Positions 24,508-32,859 are shown, counted from the stretch's first letter. The stretch: 49,749 bases of DNA from Cnuella takakiae (GCF_001953305.1 NZ_MTFE01000010.1:1409136-1458884); one strand, 5' to 3'. Numbers and translations: made by a program. Notes: generated by a model from the sequence alone, not told the origin.

Positions 24508-25662
24508 ATGACCGAATTCCTGCAGCAAACGTTCCAGGTGCGTTTTGAATATAAAGTAGCTTTTACGGAGCACCTGTTTGCGCCGTCCAATCCTGCTTTC
24601 CGTGATTTTTTGGGGGCGCAAAAAAGTGCCGTTGCCCGCAAACTGCTTTTTGTATTGGATAAAGGTGTTGTTGCGGCACATCCTGAATTGCAGCAGCAAA
24701 TCCGCGATTATGCCGATGCCATTGAAGGCTACAAACTGGTACCCGAAATGATGGTGATTGAGGGCGGCGAGGGCGCCAAGAACGATATCGCCCTTTTCGA
24801 TAGCATTGTAGAAGCAGTGAATGCCTATGGCATCGACCGGCACTCTTACATTGTAGCTATTGGCGGTGGTTCCCTGCTCGACCTGGTGGGTTATGCCGCG
24901 GCCGTTTCGCACCGGGGTATCCGCCTCATCCGCATCCCCACCACCGTACTATCGCAAAACGACTCGGGTATCGGGGTGAAAAACGGAATCAACTGGTTTG
25001 GTAAAAAGAACTTTCTCGGCACATTTGCGCCGCCCGTGGCCGTGTTCAACGACTACCATTTCCTCACCACACTCAGCGATGCAGACTGGCGTTCCGGTAT
25101 GTCGGAAGCCGTGAAGGTGGCCCTGATCAAGGACGCGCCTTTCTTTGAATGGATGGAAGCCAACGCCGCCAAGCTGGCGAAGCGCGATATGCCTGCCATG
25201 CAGTACCTCGTAAAGCGTTGTGCCGAACTGCACATGCAGCATATTGCCGGCGGTGACCCTTTTGAAATGGGCTCTTCCCGCCCCCTCGATTTTGGGCACT
25301 GGAGTGCGCACAAACTGGAAACCCTTACCAATTTCAGCATCCGCCACGGTGAGGCCGTAGCCATGGGTATTGCGCTGGACAGCGCCTACTCCCTGGTATC
25401 AGGCAGGCTGGATGAAGAGAGCTACCACCGCATCATTGCCCTACTGCAAAATCTTGGCTTTGCCATTACGCATCCCCTGATGGAGATCAATGACGAGCAC
25501 AGTTCCGTGATTGCCGGGCTTAATGAATTCCGCGAACACCTGGGCGGCCGCCTCACCATCATGCTGCTGGTAGCCATTGGCAAAGGTGAAGAGGTACACG
25601 AACTTGATAATGGTTTGCTACAACAGGCGAGTGCGTTGTTGCAGCAGGCAGTGGCGGCTTAA
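24508..25662 (+). CDS. eboD: EboD, dehydroquinate-synthase-like sugar phosphate cyclase
   Basis: 384 residues, soluble. NAD-binding loop 'VAIGGGSLLDLVGYAAA' (about 113-129) and 'IPTTVLSQNDSGIGVKNGIN' (about 142-161; AroB has VDSSVGGKTGIN here, so the family differs). Metal ligands follow the AroB order: Glu in 'GMSEAVKVALIKD', His in 'PLDFGHWSAHKLE' and His in 'SIRHGEAVAMG'. It is a member of the sugar phosphate cyclase superfamily and probably converts a heptulosonate or related sugar phosphate to a cyclitol. The changed loop (QNDSG in place of VDSSVG) argues against a plain dehydroquinate synthase. eboE follows after 333 bp that contain a repeat element. Confidence 0.88.
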   Translation: MTEFLQQTFQVRFEYKVAFTEHLFAPSNPAFRDFLGAQKSAVARKLLFVLDKGVVAAHPELQQQIRDYADAIEGYKLVPEMMVIEGGEGAKNDIALFDSIVEAVNAYGIDRHSYIVAIGGGSLLDLVGYAAAVSHRGIRLIRIPTTVLSQNDSGIGVKNGINWFGKKNFLGTFAPPVAVFNDYHFLTTLSDADWRSGMSEAVKVALIKDAPFFEWMEANAAKLAKRDMPAMQYLVKRCAELHMQHIAGGDPFEMGSSRPLDFGHWSAHKLETLTNFSIRHGEAVAMGIALDSAYSLVSGRLDEESYHRIIALLQNLGFAITHPLMEINDEHSSVIAGLNEFREHLGGRLTIMLLVAIGKGEEVHELDNGLLQQASALLQQAVAA

Positions 25663-25752
25663 AAGAAGCTTGTTGTCCTTTGTGTTTCATATTTATGTAG
25701 GCACTGCTAATTACGGGCACAAAATGAAAGTCGGTTGCAACCTTCGGAGGTT

Positions 25753-25840
25753 TGTCATGCTGAACTTGTTTCAGCATCTCCTCCTGAAACATAGGCCCTT
25801 TTAAAATAAGGGGATGCCGAAACGAGTTCGGCATGGCAGT
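25753..25840. repeat. Dispersed inverted-repeat element, copy B, inside the ebo operon
   Basis: The left arm TTTGTCATGCTGAACTTG pairs with the right arm ATGCCGAAACGAGTTCGGCAT. The same family as copies at 37-121, 38937-38990 and 40024-40111. It sits in the 333-bp gap between eboD and eboE. The rest of the gap (25841-25995) shows nothing recognisable. Confidence 0.8.
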
Positions 25841-25995
25841 CACTGCTATAATTTAGAACCGATCAATAATAAGGATTGAGTTGTTGACTGCATCAATACT
25901 GTTCTGCAAGTACTCTGTCGGCTATTCATATTAAAGCCCTATGGGCTTCGCCACAAAACGAACTAATAAACCAAAATCAATACGGGAAGGTCATC

Positions 25996-27201
25996 ATGCA
26001 CACACCTTACGGACACCTGAGCTATTGCACCAATATTCATCCCGGCGAAGACTGGGCCGGCCATTTTGCACAACTGCAGCAACATGTGCCTGCCATCAAA
26101 AAGCGCCTATGTCCCGGTGCACCTTTTGGCATTGGTTTGCGCCTGGCCAACAAGGCATCGCTCGACCTGCAGGATGCCGGCATGCTGGATGCATTCAAGG
26201 CATGGCTGCAGCAGGAAGGCTGTTATGTGTTTACCATGAACGGCTTTCCCTATGGCGGTTTTCACCACACGGTGGTAAAGGCCGATGTGCATACCCCCGA
26301 CTGGCTCACCGAAGACCGGGTAGCCTACACCATCCGCCTTGCCGAAATACTGGCGCAACTGCTGCCGGCAGGTGAGGAGGGCAGCATTTCCACCAACCCG
26401 CTTTCTTACCGCTACTGGCATGAAGCAAACAAGTATGCAGCGGTGTTTGAGAAAGGCACCCACAACCTGTTGCGGGTAGTTGCGGCACTTGTTGGTATCA
26501 AACAAAAAAACGGTGTTCTCATTCATATCGACCTGGAGCCCGAGCCCGATGGCATGATGGAAACAGGTCCCGAGTTTATCAACTGGTTCAAACAATACCT
26601 GCTGCCGCTGGGTGTTCCGTTTTTGCAAAAAGAATTGGGCCTTGATGCCGCAGCCGCCGATGCTGCCCTGCGCGAGCATGTGCGCCTGTGCTTTGATATC
26701 TGTCATTTCGCCATCGGTTTTGAAGATTATGAAGCGGTGCTCAGGGAGATGGAGCAGGAAGGCATCCGCACCGGCAAGATACAGGTGAGCGCTGCCCTGC
26801 GCAGGGAATTGCCTGCCGATGCTGCCGAACTTAAAACGGTACTGGATGCATTTGCCCGCTTCAACGAGCCGGTGTACCTCCACCAGGTAATTGCCCGCCA
26901 AGAAGATGGCAGCCTGGTGCGGTTCCGCGACCTGCCCGAAGCGCTTGCTGCCAACCAGGATGCTGCTACCGAATGGCGTGCCCATTACCATGTGCCGCTT
27001 TTTGCTGCCGAGTACGGCATCCTGCATTCCACCCAGCCCGATATTGAACGGGTGCTGGAGCTGCACAAGCAGCAGCCTTTTGCCACCCACCTGGAAGTGG
27101 AAACCTATACCTGGGATGTGCTGGCCGAAGACCTGAAGCTGCCCATCATCGACTCCATTGTGCGCGAACTGGAGTGGGTGCTGGGTAAAATCAATTCCTG
27201 A
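25996..27201 (+). CDS. eboE: EboE, metabolite traffic protein (xylose-isomerase-like TIM barrel)
   Basis: 401 residues, soluble, from the ATG at 25996 ('MHTPYGHLSYCTNIHPGEDW'). The opening 'HLSYCTNIHPGEDWAGHFAQL' is the family hallmark. The barrel carries acid and His residues expected at a metal site: 'GVLIHIDLEPEPDGMMET' (Asp/Glu), 'RLCFDICHFAIGFEDYEAVL' (Asp-His), 'GKIQVSAALR', and 'THLEVETYTWDVLAEDLK' near the C-terminus. Named for the ebo cluster's role in metabolite traffic to the periplasm; its reaction is unknown. No signal peptide. It is separated from eboF by 228 bp containing a second repeat element. Confidence 0.9.
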   Translation: MHTPYGHLSYCTNIHPGEDWAGHFAQLQQHVPAIKKRLCPGAPFGIGLRLANKASLDLQDAGMLDAFKAWLQQEGCYVFTMNGFPYGGFHHTVVKADVHTPDWLTEDRVAYTIRLAEILAQLLPAGEEGSISTNPLSYRYWHEANKYAAVFEKGTHNLLRVVAALVGIKQKNGVLIHIDLEPEPDGMMETGPEFINWFKQYLLPLGVPFLQKELGLDAAAADAALREHVRLCFDICHFAIGFEDYEAVLREMEQEGIRTGKIQVSAALRRELPADAAELKTVLDAFARFNEPVYLHQVIARQEDGSLVRFRDLPEALAANQDAATEWRAHYHVPLFAAEYGILHSTQPDIERVLELHKQQPFATHLEVETYTWDVLAEDLKLPIIDSIVRELEWVLGKINS

Positions 27202-27207
27202 TTTTGG

Positions 27208-27285
27208 GCCACCAAGCCACTAAGTCCCAAAGGAGCACGAAGATTTCTTTGTGTTTTCTTTGCGCCTTTGTGTCTTTGTGGCAAA
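27208..27285. repeat. GCCACnAAG-type inverted repeat between eboE and eboF
   Basis: The left arm GCCACCAAGCCACTAAG is built of degenerate 8-9 nt units. The right arm carries the complementary words (TTTGCGCCTTTGTGTC, TTTGTGGC). The two can pair as a long imperfect hairpin. It is unrelated to the repeat between eboD and eboE. Confidence 0.7.
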
Positions 27286-27429
27286 AGATATTCCGTGCCT
27301 TATTGGTACTAAATTCCTTTTTTTCTTGTCTCTCCCTCTGCGCAGGGCTGCCATCGGAGGTGAAGGGTGCCGCGCAGCGGAAAGAGGAGTTATTGACCAT
27401 TGACCATTCACCTTTGTCGATTCACGCCC

Positions 27430-28779
27430 ATGCAAAAAACGGTAGTTATTGATATTGTAGGCCTGTCGTCCGCACTCATTGGCGAACACACGCCCTTTTT
27501 ACAGGCATACCTCAAAGACAGGCAACTGGCTACCATTGTGCCCATGCTGCCTGCGGTTACCACTTCGGTGCAAAGCACCTATATCACGGGCCAGTGGCCG
27601 TCCACCCATGGCGTGGTGGGCAACGGCTGGTACGACCACGAGGACTGCGAGATCAAGTTCTGGAAACAGTCCAATAAACTGGTACACGCGGAAAAAATAT
27701 GGGAACGTGCCAAAGCCATCGATCCCACCTTTACCTGCTCCAAGATGTTCTGGTGGTACAATATGTACTCCAGCGCCGATTACGCGGTAACGCCCCGTCC
27801 CAACTACCTGGCCGATGGCCGCAAGATGCCCGATTGTTACAGCCATCCCGCTTCCCTGCGCGATGAGTTGCAACAGGAGCTGGGCCAGTTTCCTTTATTC
27901 AAGTTCTGGGGGCCCGGCGCCGATATCACTTCCACCCAGTGGATTGCCGATGCATCGGTATATACGGATAAGAAATACAATCCCACGCTTACGCTCATTT
28001 ACCTGCCCCACCTGGATTACTGCCTGCAGAAATTTGGTCCAGATACGGGCAAAATAGGCAAGGACCTCCGCGAGGTGGATGGCGTAGTGAAAAGGCTGGT
28101 AGATCATTACAGCACAACTGGTGCCCGCATTATTTTGTTATCGGAATACGGCATCACGCAGGTGGACCGACCCATACACATCAACCGCCTGCTGCGGCAG
28201 GAAGGATTGCTCGGTATCCGGGTAGAACGCGGGCTGGAACTGCTGGATGCAGGTGCTTCCCGCGCTTTCTGTGTTGCCGATCACCAGGTGGCGCATATCT
28301 ATTGCAACGATCCATCAGTGTTGCAAAAAGTGCGGGCGCTGGTGGAAAAGCAACCCGGCGTGCAGCTGGTATTGAACAAGGAAGAACAAAAAGCTTATCA
28401 CATCGATCATGAGCGTTCGGGCGACCTGGTGCTGATGGCCGATGAACACAGCTGGTTCACCTATTATTTCTGGCTCGATGATGCCGTGGCACCCGACTAT
28501 GCACGGGTGGTAGATATCCATAAAAAACCGGGTTATGATCCCGTGGAGTTGTTCATGACTTCGAAGGCACGTGCCGGGTATAAACTGCTCCGCAAAAAAG
28601 CGGGATTTCGTTATGTGATGGATGTGATCCCGCTGGATGCTGCGCTGGTGAAAGGATCACATGGATCGCTGGCAGCGGGTAAAGGATTTCACCCGATACT
28701 GATAACCGATGGCGCACAAAAGGCAAACCTGCAGGCCACCGATGTGTATGACATTATCTGGCAACACCTGCAGGATTGA
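27430..28779 (+). CDS. eboF: EboF, alkaline-phosphatase/nucleotide-pyrophosphatase superfamily protein
   Basis: 449 residues from the ATG at 27430 ('MQKTVVIDIVGLSSALIGEHTP'). Type I phosphodiesterase/nucleotide pyrophosphatase fold: 'VVIDIVG' gives the first Asp, 'VTTSVQSTYITGQWPSTHGVVGNGW' gives the nucleophile Thr and the following conserved turn. 'LIYLPHLDYCLQKFGPD' gives Asp and His, and 'LMADEHSWFTYYFWLDD' gives the late His. Where most members read 'SDHGM', this one reads 'LSEYGIT', so the metal ligands are altered there. No signal peptide, so it is probably cytosolic. It closes the operon, and a 12-bp hairpin follows within 20 bp. Confidence 0.88.
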   Translation: MQKTVVIDIVGLSSALIGEHTPFLQAYLKDRQLATIVPMLPAVTTSVQSTYITGQWPSTHGVVGNGWYDHEDCEIKFWKQSNKLVHAEKIWERAKAIDPTFTCSKMFWWYNMYSSADYAVTPRPNYLADGRKMPDCYSHPASLRDELQQELGQFPLFKFWGPGADITSTQWIADASVYTDKKYNPTLTLIYLPHLDYCLQKFGPDTGKIGKDLREVDGVVKRLVDHYSTTGARIILLSEYGITQVDRPIHINRLLRQEGLLGIRVERGLELLDAGASRAFCVADHQVAHIYCNDPSVLQKVRALVEKQPGVQLVLNKEEQKAYHIDHERSGDLVLMADEHSWFTYYFWLDDAVAPDYARVVDIHKKPGYDPVELFMTSKARAGYKLLRKKAGFRYVMDVIPLDAALVKGSHGSLAAGKGFHPILITDGAQKANLQATDVYDIIWQHLQD

Positions 28780-28795
28780 GTAATTTAGAAGACCC

Positions 28796-28828
28796 AGATC
28801 TTCCATCTCTCAGAGCGATGGAAGATCT
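28796..28828. terminator. Hairpin after the ebo operon
   Basis: AGATCTTCCATC and GATGGAAGATCT form a perfect 12-bp stem with a 9-nt loop. No long T-tract follows, so it may be a weak terminator or processing site at the end of eboF. Confidence 0.55.
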
Positions 28829-28872
28829 ATGAAACAGTAAACAGTTCTCTTTTTATAACACTAATTAGTTGT

Positions 28873-30711
28873 ATGAAATCTTCAACAAAGAATGCCGGGA
28901 GCAGGCATGCCGCTCTTGCATTGTTGCTGAGTACGGGTTTGGGGTTGCAGCAGGCCAACAGCCAGGATTCGCTGCCCCTCCAGGACCTCTCGCCCTTTAA
29001 GCCTGCTTCCAAAACCTGGCGCATTGCAGGCGATGTGCAGGCCGACCTCGCTGCTGCCAACACGCTGAAAACAGCTTCCGGCAGCGGTGTGCTGGTAAAT
29101 ATGCCTACCGACAAAGAACATGGCCAGGACCTGTTTACCAACCTGGTACACGGCGACGCCGATGTGGAATTTGAGTACCTGATGGCCAAGGGTTCCAACA
29201 GCGGGCTGTACCTGCAGGGCCGCTACGAAATACAGCTGTTCGACTCCTGGGGCAAGCTGCATCCTTATGCCGGCGACAATGGGGGCATTTACGAACGCTG
29301 GGACGACAGTAAACCTGATGGCCAGAAAGGCTACGAAGGTCATGCACCCCGCCAGAACGTGAGTAAGGCACCGGGCCTGTGGCAGAAAATGCGTATTTCG
29401 TTCCAGGCGCCCCGCTTTGATGCTTCGGGTAAAAAGGTTGAAAATGCCCGCATTCTCTCCCTTCAGCTCAATGGTGTGACCATCCACGAGAACGTGGAGC
29501 TGAGCGGCCCTACCCGTGGCGCGATGGAGAACAACGAAGTGCCCCAGGGCCCCATCCGCATACAGGGCGACCATGGTGCGGTGGCTTTCCGCAACATCAA
29601 GCTCACCCAGTTCGATAACCCCCGACCGCAGATCAGCAACCTTAAATACAGCGTATACAAGGGTAAGTATCAGGCCGAGCCTGCCAGCTATGCATCGCTT
29701 GCTCAAGCCAGCACGGGTGCTGCCAATGCCCTGTCGGCAAGTGTATCGGACCTCGACAACGAGTACCTGATCCGCTATACCGGTACCATTAAAGTTGCAA
29801 AGCCCGGCACCTACAATTTTGCCCTGAATGTACCCGGTGGCGGTGGTGGCTTGCGCATCAACAACAAGGTGGTGGTGCCTGTGTCCGAGCGGCAGGGCAG
29901 GGGCAGCGTGGAACTGCCTGCCGGCGATCTGCCTTTTGAAATGATTTATTCCAAATTCCAGGATTGGGAACGTGCCAACCTGGGCCTGCGCATCTCCGGT
30001 CCCGGTGTACGCGAATACATTGCTTCGGATGCCAACAGCAGTACCGGCGGCGATGTGGTGGACCCCATCCTGCTGGACGCACAGCAGAATACCATCCTGC
30101 GATCTTTTGTTGACCTGCCCGGCCGCTACCGCGTGGTACATGCCATCAATGTAGGCAGCAACAAAGGCCTGCATTTTACCTACGATATGGACTATGGTAC
30201 CATGGTGCAGCTGTGGCGCGGCGATTTTGTTGATGCCACGCCCATGTGGCACGACCGGGGCGATGGCTCTTCGCGTCCCCGTGGTGCGGTGCAGTATTTT
30301 GGCAAACCTGCCTTTACCCTTGCCGCCCTCACCGGCACCGACTGGCCTGCCGATACCGTAGGCAGTGCGTTCCGTCCCAAGGGCTATGTGCTGGATGCCG
30401 ATGACCAGCCCACGTTCCGCTACGAAATTTTTGGCGGAAAGGTGCAGGACGCCTTCCGGGTTACTGCCGATGGACAAGGCCTGACTCGTACCATCACCGT
30501 GGAAAACACCCCTGCCAACCTCCATGCGCGACTGGCAACCGGCAACAACATCGAGCAAGCAGGCAATAACCTGTACCTGGTTGATGGAAAGGCCTATTAC
30601 CTGCGTATTGACGATGCCGGTGGTGCTGCTGCTGCCATCCGCAACAACAGCAACGGTAAGGAACTGATCGTGCCGGTAAAAGGTAAGCTCACTTACACCA
30701 TTTTGTACTAA
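28873..30711 (+). CDS. DUF1080 (3-keto-disaccharide hydrolase type) protein with PA14-like domain
   Basis: 612 residues with a signal-like N-terminus ending near 'QANSQDS' (about 30). A DUF1080 jelly-roll spans about residues 40-245: 'TLKTASGSGVLVN' , 'DVEFEYLMAKGSNSGLYLQGRYEIQLFDSWG', 'GGIYERWDD', 'WQKMRISFQAPRFD' and 'GPIRIQGDHGAVAFRNIKL'. A PA14-like module lies at about 260-385 ('YLIRYTGTIKVAKPGTYNFAL', 'LPFEMIYSKFQDWERANLGLRI'). A further beta-rich domain of unknown type ends the protein. DUF1080 enzymes cleave 3-keto-glycosides in several Bacteroidota and proteobacteria. PA14 suggests carbohydrate binding. It is 15 bp from the next gene, with which it surely forms an operon. Confidence 0.85.
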   Translation: MKSSTKNAGSRHAALALLLSTGLGLQQANSQDSLPLQDLSPFKPASKTWRIAGDVQADLAAANTLKTASGSGVLVNMPTDKEHGQDLFTNLVHGDADVEFEYLMAKGSNSGLYLQGRYEIQLFDSWGKLHPYAGDNGGIYERWDDSKPDGQKGYEGHAPRQNVSKAPGLWQKMRISFQAPRFDASGKKVENARILSLQLNGVTIHENVELSGPTRGAMENNEVPQGPIRIQGDHGAVAFRNIKLTQFDNPRPQISNLKYSVYKGKYQAEPASYASLAQASTGAANALSASVSDLDNEYLIRYTGTIKVAKPGTYNFALNVPGGGGGLRINNKVVVPVSERQGRGSVELPAGDLPFEMIYSKFQDWERANLGLRISGPGVREYIASDANSSTGGDVVDPILLDAQQNTILRSFVDLPGRYRVVHAINVGSNKGLHFTYDMDYGTMVQLWRGDFVDATPMWHDRGDGSSRPRGAVQYFGKPAFTLAALTGTDWPADTVGSAFRPKGYVLDADDQPTFRYEIFGGKVQDAFRVTADGQGLTRTITVENTPANLHARLATGNNIEQAGNNLYLVDGKAYYLRIDDAGGAAAAIRNNSNGKELIVPVKGKLTYTILY

Positions 30712-30726
30712 CCAACGAAAATTGTC

Positions 30727-32718
30727 ATGAACTATATACAGTTGATCAAACGTGCAGCGGCGCTCTGTTCGCTGGCTGCGCTGGCCCTGAACGGCGGCGC
30801 ACAGGAGTCGCCAAAGGAAGAAGACTTCTTCCGTATTGCCCGTCTTTCCGCCCCCGAAGGCACCATCCTCGAAGTAGGTGGCCTCACGGTAATGCCCAAC
30901 GGCAACCTGGGTGTGGCCACCCGCCGCGGTGATGTTTTTATTGTTGAAAACCCCACCTCTGCAAGGCCTTATTTCCGCAAGTTTGCTTCGGGTCTGCACG
31001 AAGTGCTGGGCCTGGCCTATAAAGATGGTTCGCTGTACTGCGCACAACGCGGCGAGCTCACCAAGCTAACCGATACCAACAAGGACGGCAAGGCCGATGT
31101 AATTGAAACCGTGTACCAGTGGCCGCTGTCGGGTCACTACCACGAGTATAGCTTTGGTCCCAAGGTGGCGCCTGATGGTTCCTTCTTTGTGTCGGGCAAC
31201 GTAGCCTTTGGCGATGAAGAATGGTACCGGGGTGAGAGCCGCGTGCCCTGGCGTGGCTGGGTGATGCGCATCACTCCCGAAGGACAAATGCAGCCCTGGG
31301 CAACCGGTGTACGTTCTCCTGCCGGACTGGGTATGATCGATGGCGAGCTGTTTTACGCCGACAACCAGGGCGACTGGTTGGGCTCGGGTGGCATTGTGCA
31401 TGTGAAAAAGGGTTCCTTCATGGGGCACCCTGCAGGCCTGCGCTGGAGCCAGATGCCCGGTTCACCGGTGACGCTTACCGAGGCGCAATTTCGCGCCAAG
31501 GTAGACGAGCGCCGCAACAAGGACGCCAATGGCCGTGCCATCAAACCGGAAAATATCCAGAATGAAAAGTTTGTGACCATCGCCGAAATGAAGAAGGAAT
31601 TCCCGATGATACAAACGCCTGCCGTATGGCTGCCACATGGCATCTACGGTATTTCCAACTCGGAGATCCTGCCTATCCCGGATAATACTTTTGGTCCTTT
31701 TGCCGGCCAGTTGCTCATCGGCGACCAGGGCCAGAGCAAGATCATGCGGGTATTTATGGAAAAGGTGAATGGTGAATACCAGGGTGCTGCCTTCGATTTC
31801 CGCGCCGGCTTCCAGAGCGGTGTGCTGCGGATGGCCTGGAGCCCCGACGGTTCGCTGTTCGTGGGTGAAACCAACCGCGGCTGGGGTTCGGCAGGTGATG
31901 CCAACCAGGGCCTGCAACGCCTGATATGGAACGGCAAGCTGCCCTTCGAAATGCGTGCCGTACGTGCCATGCCCGATGGTTTCGAAATTGAATTTACCAA
32001 GCCGGTAGATAAAGCTTCGGCAGAGGATATTGCTTCTTACAATGTAGAAAGCTTCCTGTACAAGTATCATCCTGTTTATGGCTCTCCAACGGTAAATACC
32101 AGGGGGCATGATATCAAAGGCGTAAAGGTTTCAGAAGACGGCATGAAGGCCCGCATCATCGTGGATGGCCTGCGTCCTTCCTATATCCACCACATCCGCC
32201 TCGATGGCGTGCGTGCACAGGAAGGCTCTTATTCGCTGGTGCATCCCATGGCTTATTATACCCTGAACAATATTCCCGAAGGGGAAAGGTTGACCGGCAC
32301 CGGTATCAGCACCAAGAACTCGGCGAAGAGCCCCAAGCAGACCACACCTGCAAAGGCACCTGCAAAGACCGCTCCGCAGAAGACTACCGCTGCGCCGCTG
32401 AAGTCGCCCGATGACCCGGCAAACCGTAGTGCCGCCAAGCCTACCGCACAAAAAGTAACGGCCCCTACCTATGCCGAGGTAAAACCTTTGCTGGCAAAAA
32501 ATACCTGCCTGGCCTGTCACAATGCCGATAAAAAGCAGGTAGGACCCGCCTATAAGGATGTAGCTAAAAGGAAGTACAGCGTGGAAAAGATCGTGCAGCT
32601 GATTTACAACCCGCAGCCGCAAAACTGGCCCGACTACGCTACGCCCATGCCGCCCATGCCACAGGTGCCCAAGGCTGAAGCGGAGAAGATCGCCCGTTGG
32701 ATCAACTCGCTGAAATAA
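30727..32718 (+). CDS. PQQ-type dehydrogenase propeller fused to a C-terminal cytochrome c
   Basis: 663 residues with a signal peptide (about 1-25, 'LAALALNGGAQ'). A sorbosone-dehydrogenase-like propeller spans about 30-415: 'GLTVMPNGNLGVATRRGDVFIVEN', 'GHYHEYSFGPKVAPDGSFFVS', 'GVRSPAGLGMIDGELFYADNQGDWLGSG', 'SPDGSLFVGETNRGWGS'. A beta domain follows, then a Lys/Pro/Ala/Thr-rich linker (about 540-590). The last 75 residues are a class I cytochrome c: haem motif 'CLACH' near 597-601 and axial Met in 'MPPMPQVP'. It could oxidise a sugar or keto-glycoside and pass electrons straight to its own haem. The palindromes following may terminate it. Confidence 0.88.
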   Translation: MNYIQLIKRAAALCSLAALALNGGAQESPKEEDFFRIARLSAPEGTILEVGGLTVMPNGNLGVATRRGDVFIVENPTSARPYFRKFASGLHEVLGLAYKDGSLYCAQRGELTKLTDTNKDGKADVIETVYQWPLSGHYHEYSFGPKVAPDGSFFVSGNVAFGDEEWYRGESRVPWRGWVMRITPEGQMQPWATGVRSPAGLGMIDGELFYADNQGDWLGSGGIVHVKKGSFMGHPAGLRWSQMPGSPVTLTEAQFRAKVDERRNKDANGRAIKPENIQNEKFVTIAEMKKEFPMIQTPAVWLPHGIYGISNSEILPIPDNTFGPFAGQLLIGDQGQSKIMRVFMEKVNGEYQGAAFDFRAGFQSGVLRMAWSPDGSLFVGETNRGWGSAGDANQGLQRLIWNGKLPFEMRAVRAMPDGFEIEFTKPVDKASAEDIASYNVESFLYKYHPVYGSPTVNTRGHDIKGVKVSEDGMKARIIVDGLRPSYIHHIRLDGVRAQEGSYSLVHPMAYYTLNNIPEGERLTGTGISTKNSAKSPKQTTPAKAPAKTAPQKTTAAPLKSPDDPANRSAAKPTAQKVTAPTYAEVKPLLAKNTCLACHNADKKQVGPAYKDVAKRKYSVEKIVQLIYNPQPQNWPDYATPMPPMPQVPKAEAEKIARWINSLK

Positions 32719-32729
32719 GTTTTGTTGCT

Positions 32730-32806
32730 ACACCTAACAGGTTTTAAAAACCTGTTAGGTGTTACCCTCCGCCAAACCTATAAGGTTTTTAAAACCTTAT
32801 AGGTTT
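32730..32806. repeat. Two tandem AGGTTTTnAAAACCT palindromes
   Basis: The first (32730-32762) has 16-bp arms ACACCTAACAGGTTTT around one A. The second (32774-32806) has 16-bp arms AAACCTATAAGGTTTT around one T, followed by TTTT. Only 11 bp separate them. Both share the AGGTTTTnAAAACCT centre, also in 17725-17759 and, degraded, in 32834-32859. The second, with its T-run, probably terminates the cytochrome-fused dehydrogenase mRNA. Confidence 0.8.
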
Positions 32807-32833
32807 TTTTGCAACAGGCAACCAATGCCAATC

Positions 32834-32859
32834 CTTGGAGGTTTTTAGAAACCTTCAAG
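32834..32859. repeat. Degraded AGGTTTT palindrome
   Basis: CTTGGAGGTTT and AAACCTTCAAG pair around TTAG with one mismatch. It is a further, shorter member of the family at 32730-32806, before the Dabb gene. Confidence 0.55.

Noticed and set aside
27208-27285. CRISPR-like array between eboE and eboF
   Set aside because: Units are short, degenerate and contiguous, with an inverted second half; there are no spacers and no cas genes.
28882-31047. A 721-codon minus-strand frame opposite the DUF1080 and PQQ genes
   Set aside because: It crosses two well-supported plus-strand genes with clear domains and signals; the translation is low in recognisable motifs.
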